Assembly: GCA_026874595.1 (NCBI GenBank)
Contig: CM049311.1
Coordinates: forward strand, 39,621,676 to 39,685,675
DNA: 64,000 nt
From: Sipunculus nudus
Lineage: Eukaryota > Annelida > Sipuncula > Golfingiida > Sipunculidae
Reading direction: 5' to 3'
In this document: positions 35,628 to 46,620 of the stretch, piece by piece
Numbering within the stretch: position 1 is the first letter of the stretch
Layout of the letters: the number at the start of each line of letters is the position of its first letter
Notes under the pieces: generated by a model
Told to the model about the DNA's origin: nothing
Seen by the model: the letters and a program-made list of their open reading frames with translations, nothing else
The model's database searches: none
Translations under genes and position numbers: made by a program

Positions 35628-37886
35628 GTAGGTAGATATTCTTGTTATGTGAACATGTACCTGAATTAATGTTGCATTAAGACAAATAATACAGAGCAAG
35701 TGATATACAAGTAAATGTATTTAAGAAATATGCAATTTCTTCAAATCTTGTTTGTAATTGTATGTAGCCTTTAAGGCAAGTGATATTCAGATTTATAATC
35801 TCAGATTAGATGCCGGAGCCGTGTTAGCCCCGCCAATGCGGTTGATTCGGACAAAAGATGGGAGACTTTATTAACTCCCCCCCCCCCCAAATAATAATTA
35901 ATAAATAAAGGAACGAATTTCATGCACTCGCGCGCGTCAGTTATAACACTAAACTAATGATTTCTTTAAGGTCGTAGTATAATTAAATTCATTATCATGA
36001 AATGTCAGGATATATAATGTTTTTTTTTTACCCGAAGGCTTTAGGTAACCACGAGTTTGACCTTGGACCTGCAGGGCTAGGTCGCTTTTTGAGGAACGTG
36101 ACCTTCCCTGTGGTAAGCGCCAACACCGACGGATCCCAGGAACCGGAAATAGCCGGCCTGTACAGCAAATCAGTTGTATTAACTATAGGGGGCCAGCAGA
36201 TCGGGGTGATAGGCTACACTACCACAGATACCGGATTTATATCAAGGCCAGGTGGGTTAGTCGTCTGGATGATGTCGTTATAGTTTGAAGTCGTTTGGAC
36301 GATGCAAGTTATTTGAGTGTAAAAATTCACTTGGTGCTGCCGTTTTTAGAACATCAATTCTTTAGCCTCAATCTGTGACTTTGGTCACTGATCCCTAGGT
36401 TGTTTAGTGTCATTAATATTATGAAAGATGTTAATACTTGAATGACTTAATTTCAGCTGAGCTAAAAACGCTAAGGTTTAGTGTTCAGTGAACTGTAACT
36501 GAGATTGATTAACTGATTAAAATTTCAATACGAAACGAAAACTCAGTTGGTGATACAATGCGTATTGTCGGTATACAGGTATTCAGGTACACGTACACGG
36601 TGACTCCTTTAGTGTACAGACTGGAGATTCAAACATAGTATTGAATTATGTTTACGAAGCTACAACAAAATAAAAAATTTAAATCAAACTTTAATTAAGG
36701 GTTTAAACGGCTTATATGATTTAGTTGACCTGTATCAAAACCAATGTGCGTTTCATTGCACCCATCCCCCTTTACTCCCATGCGTTTAGACTGTTAAGAT
36801 TTTAACCATATCGTTCAGTTAAACATATAGATAAAAAAAAGTCTTACTGTTGTTATACAGAACTTCTTTTTGTTTCTCATTGATGCAAAATGCCTACATG
36901 TCCTGGTTATTCATTGTACAGGCTTTTGAAGGAAGGGCAGGTCTATGTTAAAATATCGAAACGAAAGCCTAATTAAGATATAGGCAGTATGTTAAAACAG
37001 ATCCATGTTAAGCAGAGTCTTGGATACTATGTCTGGTTCTTTGTTATTTTCAGGAGATAATGTAAGGTTTTCGGATGAAGTGGATGCTGTTAGACGCGAA
37101 GCTGAGCGACTCAAGGCCACCGGTGTCAACATTCTCATCGCCCTAGGCCATGCAGGCTTCGAGATTGACCAGCAGGTGGCAGCACACGTAGGAGCGATTG
37201 ATGTTGTGGTTGGCGGGCACAGCGACACTTTTCTCTACTCTGGTACAAGATTTAATTGTAACAATATTATAACAAATAATAATATAAACAAGGACTCAAG
37301 AAAACAATATAGTAAAGACAGTATCGGTTCATTTATAAATAGACAGCGAACGATAAAATATGGGTTGAGGTAACTGGTTAGGCCTGTTGAGCTGTTCCTT
37401 AATGGTTACCATGATATATTGTGGACTGATCGGACAAAAGAAATGACAAACACAGACATCTATTTTGGAACAACCCAAATTTGCTGAAAATCTGTCCGAG
37501 TTTGACAGAAAGTAAGCATTAAGCCAAAACGTACCATACTGCCATTAAGCTAGGCCTATAACTAAAACCAAATAACTTGCCCTAAACGCCATAATATACG
37601 AGCTTATCTCCTTTGATAAAATCAACCACCTAATGCCAGTCATCGGCTTATTCATTTTATCAATACGACAAAGTCATAAACTCAATAACATGCCCGGTGT
37701 AAAGGGTCCTAACCCTTCGCCTACCTATAGACTCGGTGAAGGGATATAAATGCAGGAGCGGTTGCTGGGCGTTCACCGTACTAGTTATAAACGGGCTGTC
37801 ACGTTCTGTTGTATAGTACATTCTCATGCATCCTGGTCAGTGGTTTTTTGTTATCCTTTGGATATTCAAAACATGGACATAGGAAC

Positions 37887-37933
<47 letters not shown>

Positions 37934-39951
37934 TGTAATTTAATGCTCCGTATGTAAATATTTTTACTTATTCTTAAGAAAATTAGATAATTATTTTCTT
38001 CGTCGGCCCTTGTTTTTCAGTCTGACAAGGCATGCTGGGAAGGCAAGGAGGGTCTATGAGGGAGCCACCATCTATCGGGTGTTTTTAGATAATTTGCATA
38101 TATCTCCCTGTTAATTTGCATAATATTTCCCGTTCCATAACCTGACACCCACAACGCACCGGGGCTTATGAATACACGTACCAGCAGCGTAAATATAAAT
38201 TAGTAAAGAGGGCAATATGGTCTGTTCGAGAATGTCGAACAAAAACTGTTTCAAGGTAAATTACATAAACATGAGTATTTTTGTGGTAAGGACTTCACGG
38301 AATAAGTAATATTTGGTAAGCATACGTAATTGAAATGTTACAGCAGGTGTTTACTTGAAATGTAACTTTTTTTTCAATGTTTCGATAAGAAGTCCCGCCC
38401 ATCCCACACTGCCTTTCTTTGTAAGATTCGTTTTGAGTAGAAACGACCTCTGGCGGAAGGGTGTGGAGGTTGCTCCAATGTATTTGCTAAAGGACTGGTG
38501 ATCTGTGTTCCTGACCCGCGTGTTGTTGGTCGGACTATTTCTCTGATTTGAAATTTTTAAAATAAAGCTGTGTTTATTCATACCGGCCAAAATTTTTGAC
38601 AGTTCCAGTATATGGGCACGGGAGTCTAACTGAAAACATTGTTTGAACTTGCCAAGAAAGTGGCGTCTCTTGTATCAAAGTTAGGAACTAAGAGTCAATT
38701 TCTCCCCCGGTCTCAAGAATGCACCATTCCAGTTGCGAACTGTGGAGAAGACACACCTCTAACCGCATCTGATGTCACAATGTTCTCTCTACAGGAAAAA
38801 CACAATATCTTTGCAAAATAAAAAGCTGAAATCTTATATTTTCAAAAATTGAAAGCCACATATCAATGACCCTTCTATTAACTTGCGGTGACATCCCCAT
38901 TTAGCCCTGCGGATACAAATTTCCAAGTGCTTTAATTGTCACTCGCACTTGTTTTGACCAGGTACGCCTCCCTCTGACGACCAGCCTGAGGGCGACTACC
39001 CGTTTATGGTTACTCGGTCAGACGGTAAGACCAAAACCAAACCCAAAAAGAGTCGGGTCCTGCGGGTCCGTGTCTGCTGTGCCGAGTGCAGCGTCCCGAC
39101 ATACCAACCCCTCGACGACAACGCCATCTATCGTGTGCTCATCAATAAATTCATAAGTGACGGTGGTGATGGCTATTCCATGATCAAAGAAAGGAAATTA
39201 GAAGATATCAGCCTGGGTAGGAGTTTAAGTTATGTTAGGTGTATTATAGGTCAGAATGCTGTTTTATATATATCCTGAATGATCTATTGCTTAATCTGAG
39301 TATGTACATCTACACAATCCCATTTCGGTTCGGGAATTTGTGACCGGGCGATAGCACTAGCTTCATTGAATGTTAAAATTTGTATTCTTGTGTCACCCAG
39401 GTCCGGTGTCTACTGGGCGTGCGGTGCCTCTGTGTGTAATCATCCCCGATACTATGTCACAACACCAAAAAATCCTCAAAGAGACACTCGCAGCATTTCC
39501 ATTGAGTTTGCATAGCGTTCACCCTGGGTAGGACACGGCCGTGAACAATCTCACCGATCCTGGCTGAGATTTGAACTCACGACCCCCCGGCTTTGAGTTT
39601 TTTGCTCTAAGCGTTGATAACAGAAGCACTTGTTTGTAATATTGTTTTTCTATTGAAATAGTGCTAAATATACTTCATTCCGTCTTGCGTGCTCAGTTCC
39701 ATCAAGTGGTAAACTTGAGAGCAGTAAATACAGATCTGGTGTTCAATATTAATTCCTGTTATTTAGGTGTCTTGGTGTCCGACGCCCTGGCAGCATACGT
39801 CCGAAAGATGGCGCCAATTACACAGGGACTCGACGACAGAATAACATTTGAAAAGGAGAACCCTGGATGTGAGACAGGGGGCGCTGCGACCTTGAAGTTG
39901 GCCTTGACCCTAAAATCAGTAGTCCTGCTTTACTGGTTGTACAAAAAATAA
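35277..39951 (+). CDS. Gene B: 5'-nucleotidase paralogue lacking most of the substrate domain, five exons, 397 aa
   Basis: Joined exons: 35277-35627, 36038-36251, 37054-37242, 38962-39216, 39767-39951; 1194 nt, open throughout, all GT-AG, phases 0,1,1,1 as in gene A. An N-terminal hydrophobic leader (residues 1-25) precedes DFSLTILHTNDVHDRIE. Metal-binding residues are kept: D36, H38, D89, N121-H122, H221 and H244. Exon 4 is a hybrid: residues 253-273 match the start of gene A exon 4, then a Lys/Thr run (274-281), then residues 282-336 match the rear of gene A exon 8. About 190 residues are absent, including the equivalents of CRFRECN, NGGGIR and VLPF. The GGD motif and a hydrophobic GPI-type tail remain. 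It may be a pseudoenzyme, an enzyme with other substrates, or a young pseudogene. In exon 2 about 46 of 72 residues match gene A, so the duplication is old. Confidence 0.85.
35628..37053 (+). other. Gene B introns 1 and 2
   Basis: Introns 35628-36037 and 36252-37053 flank exon 2. A C run lies near 35877-35888; otherwise AT-rich and empty. Confidence 0.6.
36038..36251 (+). CDS. Gene B exon 2: GNHEFD motif
   Basis: 214 nt, residues 118-188 plus one base, identical in length and phases to exon 2 of gene A. Acceptor CCGAAG|GCTTTA after a T run, donor GGCCAG|GTGGGT. Contains ALGNHEFDLGP, RNVTFPVVSAN and IGVIGYTTTDT. Confidence 0.88.
37054..37242 (+). CDS. Gene B exon 3: metal-binding histidines
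   Basis: 189 nt, residues 189-251 plus one base, the same length as in gene A. Acceptor TTTTCAG|GAGATA, donor CTCTG|GTACAA. Contains LIALGHAGFEID and VVVGGHSDTFLYSG, completing the metal site (H221, H244). Confidence 0.88.
37887..37927. repeat. (AT)n microsatellite in gene B intron 3
   Basis: About 20 AT units. Confidence 0.93.
38219..38462 (+). repeat. Interspersed repeat family R2, copy 1
   Basis: Shares 'aaattacataaacatg', 'ggtaaggacttcacggaata' and 'tagaaacgacctctggc' in order with 62259-62572. It lies in intron 3 of gene B. Confidence 0.7.
38962..39216 (+). CDS. Gene B exon 4: hybrid of ancestral exons 4 and 8
   Basis: 255 nt, residues 252-336 plus one base. Acceptor TTTTGACCAG|GTACG, donor CCTGG|GTAGGA. 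The front (TPPSDD...YPFMVTRSDGK) aligns with the beginning of exon 4 of gene A. The rear (RVCCAECSVPTYQPL ... DGGDGYSMIKER) aligns with exon 8. They meet in frame at a purine-rich run coding TKTKPKK near 39027-39054. An internal ACG|GTAAGA at 39024/39025 is itself a good phase-1 donor. Confidence 0.82.
39394..39632 (-). mobile_element. tRNA-derived SINE, copy 1 (in gene B last intron)
   Basis: On the minus strand it starts with a tRNA-like head having a B box GAGTTCAAATC (complement of 39568-39578) and an eroded A box. A body with 'acccagggtgaacgct' follows, ending near 'caggtccggtgtctactg' on the plus strand. It shares the whole order with 45110-45355. Confidence 0.7.
39767..39951 (+). CDS. 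Gene B exon 5: C-terminus with GPI-type tail
   Basis: 185 nt, residues 337-397 and stop; matches exon 9 of gene A. Acceptor TTATTTAG|GTGTC. Contains DALAAYVRKMAPITQGLDDRI, then a Cys-Glu-Thr-Gly-Gly-Ala region as possible omega site, and a hydrophobic tail ending WLYKK. A possible AATAAA lies at 40270-40275. Confidence 0.85.
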
Positions 39952-41040
39952 TAACACACGATGTTTCCATGTTATTTAATGGACATCAAATCACTGAGTG
40001 TGTCCGTAATGAATCGTTACTTAAAACAAAGAAATACAGCTTGTCAGGTAGTCTGTCGTCAAGTATTAGGCCTACACGATACATGAAGCTCATACAGCAC
40101 GATAAAACCTCTGTCTAAATCTCGATTGTGTGGAAAGGTTGTTTGATACTCTTGTATAGAAAAAACTGACATTTTGTTGTGTTTTTTTTTTTGCAACTTA
40201 TGAAAAAAAAACAATATTCTGAGTCTTATTATTGAAAATGCTACTCTTCAGGACAAACTTTCCCAAAAAAATAAAATGTTCTGTAGGATAGATCATATGG
40301 ATCAAGGTACAAGCCGTACTTGTGTTAGGCCAAAAAAAAAACGAGTTTTAATTATAAGTGATGCCTGGGTATGTTTGTTTTGTGCTCCGTTCACCCAGAG
40401 GTCATAATAAAATGTAGACTAGCATTTGATGTATATGAGCTTCACGCAGGTTTAAAGATTACAATGCGAAAAGTCACAAAAACATCTACCATAGTTCCAT
40501 AGAGCATGTTAAAAATGTCCTCTCCAGTAAATCCATAAAAAAAAATGTGATTGTCAGCTGCGACATGTACAGCAGAATACGTTGTAATACTCTTTCTGTT
40601 AGAATGAACAGTGTGAGAACAAAGATTAAAAGCATGTTTCTGTTTTTCATTATTTAGCTCAGCTGACTTAAAGTCAACTGAGGTATTGGTACGGCGCTTT
40701 GTCCGGTGTCTGTCCATTAGCAAGGAAAAAATCGTAACTGCTAACCGTTGAAGCTTCTGAGGGAATATCAATGGAATTCAAAAAAATATCTCTTGGAAAC
40801 GTGAAATTCGGTCACTGCGATCTATATCCGCTGATCTATGGATTGTCATGAATCTTGCCTTGAATATTGACCATGACTTGTTTTTTTCCGTTCCTGAAAA
40901 CTGGTGGCGCCACCTGTATTTTTTTTCTGATTGTTTACGTTTTTTCTGTTTTTTTTTAAAGATTTTTAATGAAAACAATCATGTCAGTTTCTCTGTTGAG
41001 GTTCCATATAGTGTCCCAAAATCTAGTGTGTTTATTGATC
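39952..41040. other. 3' flank of gene B
   Basis: AT-rich with A and T homopolymers. One full GGTGGCGCCACC palindrome is at 40903-40914. No further gene. Confidence 0.5.
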
Positions 41041-41470
41041 ATAAGTTGATGCCCTATAGTAATCACTCTATCCGTCCGTCTGTTCATCTGTCCGTCTGTC
41101 TCTCAGTCCGCCCATCCACAAATTTGTTTCCAGATGATAACTCCATTTTCGATTGGCATATAGATTTCATACTTGATTATGTATGGCCCACCACGAAAAC
41201 AAGAACCGTTATGCCTTTGAGGTCATCAGGCCAAAGGTCAAGGTCACAGGACCCACTAAATTAAAATGAGTGTAGATGCATTTTAAGCCAACCTTCTCAT
41301 CCCAAACCTTCCATCTTGCATATATAGCTAACCGAATAATAGAGGTGGAGCCTAATTGAATTTCGGATCACAAAATCAAAGGACAAATTCACAGGGGCCA
41401 ACTGTCGACAAATTATTTTCCAGATGGTAACTCCAGTTTGATATGACATACTGGTTTCAAACTTATATAT
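41041..41470. repeat. Decayed repeat with 'ccagatgataactcc' and 'aaggtcaaggtcacagg' motifs
   Basis: A 'tccgtccgtctgttcatctg' stretch leads into 'ttccagatgataactccatt', which recurs at about 41411 as 'ttccagatggtaactccagt'. 'aaggtcaaggtcacaggacc' at about 41235 is echoed near 42913 and 43000. An old dispersed repeat; family unknown. Confidence 0.55.
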
Positions 41471-43209
41471 GGGCAACCACTCAAAGATTGTGGATTCATT
41501 TTAAAGACCGAGTGCCACTATAAATACCAGGGGGCGTTACTGGGCAACATGGAGTTTAACATAATATCTGCAACTGTTCACTTGGGCTCTGACTGTAATC
41601 TGAATATTAGCTGGGAAGGAAGATGTTACCAGAGCTGGACTTTGGCAGACATGTTCCTAGTACTGCAAGTAACTGAAATAAATTATCATTTCTAGGTCAA
41701 TTTGTGTGGCGTCTGCAGGAAAATGAATTATAAGTGTCCATGCCAGTCCCAGTTCAAATTTAGCGGGGGAGGTGCACAGCCACGGCAGGAGCCAATCAGT
41801 TAGCAGCCATGATGTGTATAAACAACAGCACGTGGCTTTGTGCACAAGCAGGCCTGCCATGTCATTAGTCAGTGACTGTCTGTCTCTGTTCTAAATACTG
41901 GTACTCACCAGAACAAGCTCTGCTGAAACTCCATGCACCATACAAATCCATATTGGCTTTTAAATGTTAACTTTATAAGCCCAGTTTAAATCAAGCTTTG
42001 TTAGAAATTATACCTTGATGAACAGCATGAGAGTACACACTACACAGTCACATGAACCTGTACACCAAGTTTCTGAGTGAAGCTGTGGCTTGGCTGAATA
42101 AAAATTCTGGGTCAGTTTATTGCTAGGCCATGGACATGAAACATGAACCACATTGGGTTACTTCAATAATGTTAGGAATTTCTCATTTACTTAGGGTAAC
42201 AGACAGCAACATTTGTTGGACAGATTTTAGTGAGTCTGCTTGAAATGAAGTTGTATTTTAAGTTATTGTTACATATTCAATTCAGTAGCACTCAAAATAC
42301 ATTGGAAATTAAATATGCATGGCAAACACAATAACCACAGAATTTCTTCATGCTGCCTTGGTTATCTGCCTTCTAGCTTGTATACATCTTTCAGTCCCGC
42401 TATTAGTCTTAATTTACCCTTTGGATACTATGGTCAGCAAGGCGACAGTCACCAGGGGTACAGCTGCTTTAATTGTGATGTTATATACACAGGCAGCCTC
42501 AGTGAGAGGGTATCTGTTGGTAATCCTGTTAATTAATATCTTCTTCAGGTTACTCAAAAGGTTTATATGATTAAACTGTGTTCATATTTATATAATGTCC
42601 CATACCATTTTTGAAATGATAATACACTTATTGAGATCCAGATGGGGACATAATGTTACTATTTACTTGTTCAGACACATTCACAGTTAAGCAGCACATG
42701 TGTACATGTCAGCAGTAAGCCACGTGCTCAGGCTGATGTCTGTATGATAAGCTCAGATCTGGCTGTCAGTCACAGTCACATGACCTCTCCTGTAACCGGA
42801 TGGTTCGGGAACTCGGCCTTTAAACCAAATTATTCATCAGAAACCTTCCATCTTCCATGTCTTGCTCACCTGCCAATAGAGGAACATTCTTTTTTCTTTT
42901 GAGGTTCCAGGGTCAAGGTCACAGGGCCCATCCGAAAATTAAAATGCTGTAGGTTCAAGGAGAGTAAGTTTTCAGATTTTTTTGGTCACAAGGTCAAGGG
43001 CCAAGGCCACAGGACCCATATTTTGAAAGGCTCTTTTGAGCTGTGACGAGAAATAAAAGACCAAATATTGTAAAGCTGAATTGTTCAATTCGATTTCATT
43101 AGTTAACAACAGCAAAAAAATTATGTAAAATTTCTTTTAGCTTTGTTGCATATGTTACAGGTGCCCCTTTTTATTGTGTGCACAAGTCTTACATGTGTCT
43201 GTTTTAGTG
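41471..43209. other. Intergenic, mostly unique
   Basis: No gene recognised. Short 'ggtcaaggtcacagggcccat' type echoes lie at 42905-43020. Confidence 0.45.
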
Positions 43210-43404
43210 TGTGACACGGGCGTTTGTCGTGTTGTAGCGGCCTCGCCTGGTGTTGCAGGCTTAGTTTAATCCGTACTGGTTGAATTCTCGCTGTCGTGCT
43301 TGTCTCGAATGTGCTCGTGTATTGTTCTGTTTGGTTGTTCGTGAAAGGGATTTTTTTCTAGAGTTTACGCATAAAAGGATATAAATAAGGGCTGTTTATT
43401 TAGA

Positions 43405-43470
<66 letters not shown>

Positions 43471-43851
43471 GAGAGAGAAATTTTCCAGCGGACACAGAAG
43501 CGTGTGGGTCAGTTTTGGATTCTTCACTTTGGGATTGCAGCAGGTTGATACTGGACTGTTATTCTCTGCGAAGATTTATGTGAACTATTCATCTGGGTTG
43601 TACGTCATAAAGGACTTGTAATCGCGGTGACAGTGGTTGTATCCAGGTACTGTACACCTTATTTATATACTTGTATTGATTTGCTGTTGTACTGTTGATA
43701 TGCTGTGAGATTGTATAGATTTAGTGTATTGTAATGTTAGGATTGTTTTAAGAATAAATTGTTTTAAGAATAAATTATGGTTATTTGTTAACAAAGAACC
43801 AATGACTTCTTTATTCATTCCCCTAGACATTTCACGCTGCCTAGTGTTACA
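43210..43851 (+). mobile_element. Probable solo LTR (retrotransposon)
   Basis: 642 bases beginning TGTGACAC and ending GTGTTACA, so the ends form a short inverted repeat (TGTgACA / TGTtACA). Inside are a TATA motif (tataaata at 43380-43387), a (GA)n run (43411-43460) with a G run, and AATAAA twice near the end (43753, 43769). No gag/pol, primer-binding site or second LTR is nearby. I find no matching flanking duplication, so the ends are provisional. Confidence 0.5.
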
Positions 43852-45109
43852 GAATCTATTCTTTTATCTCCATAACAGAATTTAGGTTCGTCACGACTAC
43901 GTGATCTGTTGATATTAGGTTCCGTTACCCATACAATATAAAGAAATAAAATAAATATGTTCTGTAAGAACTTCAGTTTTAAACTGTCTGGTGGTATTAC
44001 AGATCCTTTTGTTGTATGTTGCTTTTAATTTACAGGTTCCAGATAAATCTGTTGTTGAAATATCTGTATAACGAACATTTGTAAAAAAAAAAGGCACCAC
44101 ATTCACCAAAAACGTAACAGAAATGTTAAAAGCAAGGAAGTTTGAACTTTTGAATTGATCAAGCATGCCCTAAATCCTGGGAATCGATATAATAATAATT
44201 AAAATCGGACAAATGACCGAAAGCCTAATCTCTAAGCGGTCAACGGCGCCATCTTGAAACATGACCTCCACCATGATTTTTTTTGTTTGCTAATGTTTTG
44301 ATGAAATATACACACCACCTTTGGTGCTTGTATCACCAACTGACGTATTCTGCACTTACATGCAGGGCAATATTTCATGAAAAACGCAGGTTCCATGACA
44401 CTGCATTCGCAATCAAAAGCAACATACTCTGATGCATGCAGACATTAACAAAACTAGTACATTATAACGAAATACCATTTGGAATTTGCCTTGATTTGGA
44501 CATTATACACTTGGCGAGCGGAAACTCTAAATGAGCGACGCTCAATGATTTTTTCCCGTAAGGTAGAGAGGTAGAAATGATTTAGTAAACCATTTTCCAG
44601 CTTATAAGGTTTACCTAGAACATAAAATTATGTTTAACATAAATACTTTAGCCAGGTTATTTTATAAGACCGGTTCTTTATTACATATGAAGGATTAGGC
44701 TGCCTTTCTCTACATGCGCAATTCGCACCGAGCGTTGTATAAAGCAGGGTTGTGACGGGGCACAAGAGCCATTCGCGAAGAATGCGAATATCGATTGAAA
44801 TTTACACCATTCGTATTTAAGGATCGTAATGTTCGCAAAAAATAATCGGGGGTTCGAATGCGTCGGTAATCGCTTTTGTTCGGCGGAAATTTAAAAAAAG
44901 TTTTTATTGCACACGTTTCTAGCATTCCGGGTCGTGATTTGCTCTAAAAAATGTCTCAAAACCGTCATATGCGCACGACCCACTCACGACGCCTCCATTT
45001 TAATGCTTACTTAACTATGTATATATGTACATCTGCAGAATTCCATTCCGGTTTCGAACAAGGTGACAGGGCAGTATCACACGCTTCCTCTCATTTTGTA
45101 TCCTGGTGT
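43852..45109. other. Intergenic, nothing recognised
   Basis: AT-rich unique sequence with no supported gene. Confidence 0.45.
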
Positions 45110-45355
45110 AAACCAGGCCCGGTGACTACTGCACCTGCGGGCCCAAGGGCGTATTCGTCCCTTTTTCTGGGTCATACCACCGAGGAACCCCCGAAAAGCG
45201 CACTCGTTTGAGAGTGAAACACGGCCGTTTAAGCCTACACAGCGCTCACCCTGGGTGGAGGCCGACCGTAAAAAATCTCCCCGCCTCGACTGAGATTCGA
45301 CATACGATCTCCCGGCTTTGAGTCCTGTGCTCTACCCCTGAGCCACAGAAGCCGG
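45110..45355 (-). mobile_element. tRNA-derived SINE, copy 2
   Basis: On the minus strand the head reads GGCTTCTGTGGCTCAGGGG, with A box TGGCTCAGGGG (complement of 45335-45345) and B box TGTCGAATCTC (complement of 45292-45302). The body contains 'acccagggtgagcgct'. A TTCT-rich tract (45361-45432) abuts the head side. The pol III boxes are good, but the cloverleaf is not that of an intact tRNA. Confidence 0.75.
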
Positions 45356-45360
45356 TATTC

Positions 45361-45432
45361 TTTGTTTGTTTCTTTCTTTCCTTATCCCGTTCTTTCTTTC
45401 TCTATCTTTCTTTTCTTTCTTTCTCTTTCTCG
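45361..45432. repeat. TTCT/CTTT-rich microsatellite
   Basis: Irregular pyrimidine tetranucleotide tract next to the SINE. Confidence 0.8.
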
Positions 45433-46570
45433 GAGAACTGACGCTTTCAGTGCACTTCCATGCATTTCAAGGCATTTGTATACTGCCATGCAAGTGTCAT
45501 TCTGATCGGTGGTCGAAAGATTTTCGCGCGACATATGTGCAAATGTCGCATGAATGCCGCAGGGCGTTCCCTATTTAGTGTGGGGGCATATGTCACCGAG
45601 TAATTTTTCCCTGTAAAAAGCGAACATCCTACATTTTTGTGATCCTTAGACCTTAACCTTTACAAAAAAATATGGTGCCAATTTTTCTATAGTGGTTTTG
45701 TCATTTTTTCAGGACAAATTTGATTTTAGAGTAGAAATTTAGGGCCAATATATATAAATATTTATTACAGAGGGAAATTTAGCAACAAAACACCTCAAAA
45801 TAGTTGGTAAGACATATTACATCACAATAAACTAGACTAGATACACAAAGACTGCGTTAAGAAATTTATTCCAATATTAGAGAGCACTCGAAGAGCGTAT
45901 ACCTCCGCCTACTCATGGATCCGCATCAAGATCCATCAGACTAACCAGGAAAAATTAATCAGCTGTTGTATGGCCATCGGTATATTGTTTTACAAAATTT
46001 CATTGATAAATTCATTAAAAAATTCGTATATAGACACCAAGGTATCCTGGGGAAGTTTGTGGAATGTGTTTGGCGGACCACTTGCTCATTTCAGATCTGT
46101 ATCGTACACAGTATATATGGCTCCGTTTTCCCTGGTTTTAACCATTGACTATACAGATTTGCTTCATTCATACATATGAAAATTGCCCTGTTATTCTTCC
46201 ATTTAATTTGATTTTGCTATTGCGCTATCCTATTGTTCGATTATTACATCACAAACATCACTATCCGCACGCTAATGGTGAAGGTATATAGAATCCTGTC
46301 TCTTATGGTTAGTTTAACCAAAGTATATCTAAAGGTTCCTAAGGAATTCTAAGGAGTATTTTTATGTTTCGGTCACGATCAAAGACACAATTTATAAAGT
46401 TTTAGGCGGATGACTGATTCTTTTGAGATACTTTGTGAGGAATAAACAACAGACAAAAAGGACAAATTTGACTTGATTTATTGCCAGATCCTCACTAACC
46501 CAAGCCAAAGTTTTAGGAAATGCTACCTAGTCCAACATTTACACTGAAATGAAGTACATATTGAGAAACA
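45433..46570. other. Intergenic with a decayed dispersed repeat
   Basis: The stretch 45895-46090 ('gagcgtatacctccgcctac', 'ggatccgcatcaagatccat') has the character of a dispersed molluscan repeat. No gene. Confidence 0.35.
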
Positions 46571-46571
46571 A

Positions 46572-46609
<38 letters not shown>

Positions 46610-46620
46610 CAACAACAACA
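46571..46620. repeat. (AAT)n(AAC)n microsatellite
   Basis: About eleven AAT then five AAC triplets. Confidence 0.93.

Noticed and set aside
40848-41264. 138-codon open frame
   Set aside because: It runs through T runs and 'tccgtccgtctgt' repeat sequence and shows no domain.
45292-45355. tRNA gene
   Set aside because: The A and B boxes are present, but the acceptor and anticodon stems do not close and a SINE body follows; a relative exists at 39.4 kb.
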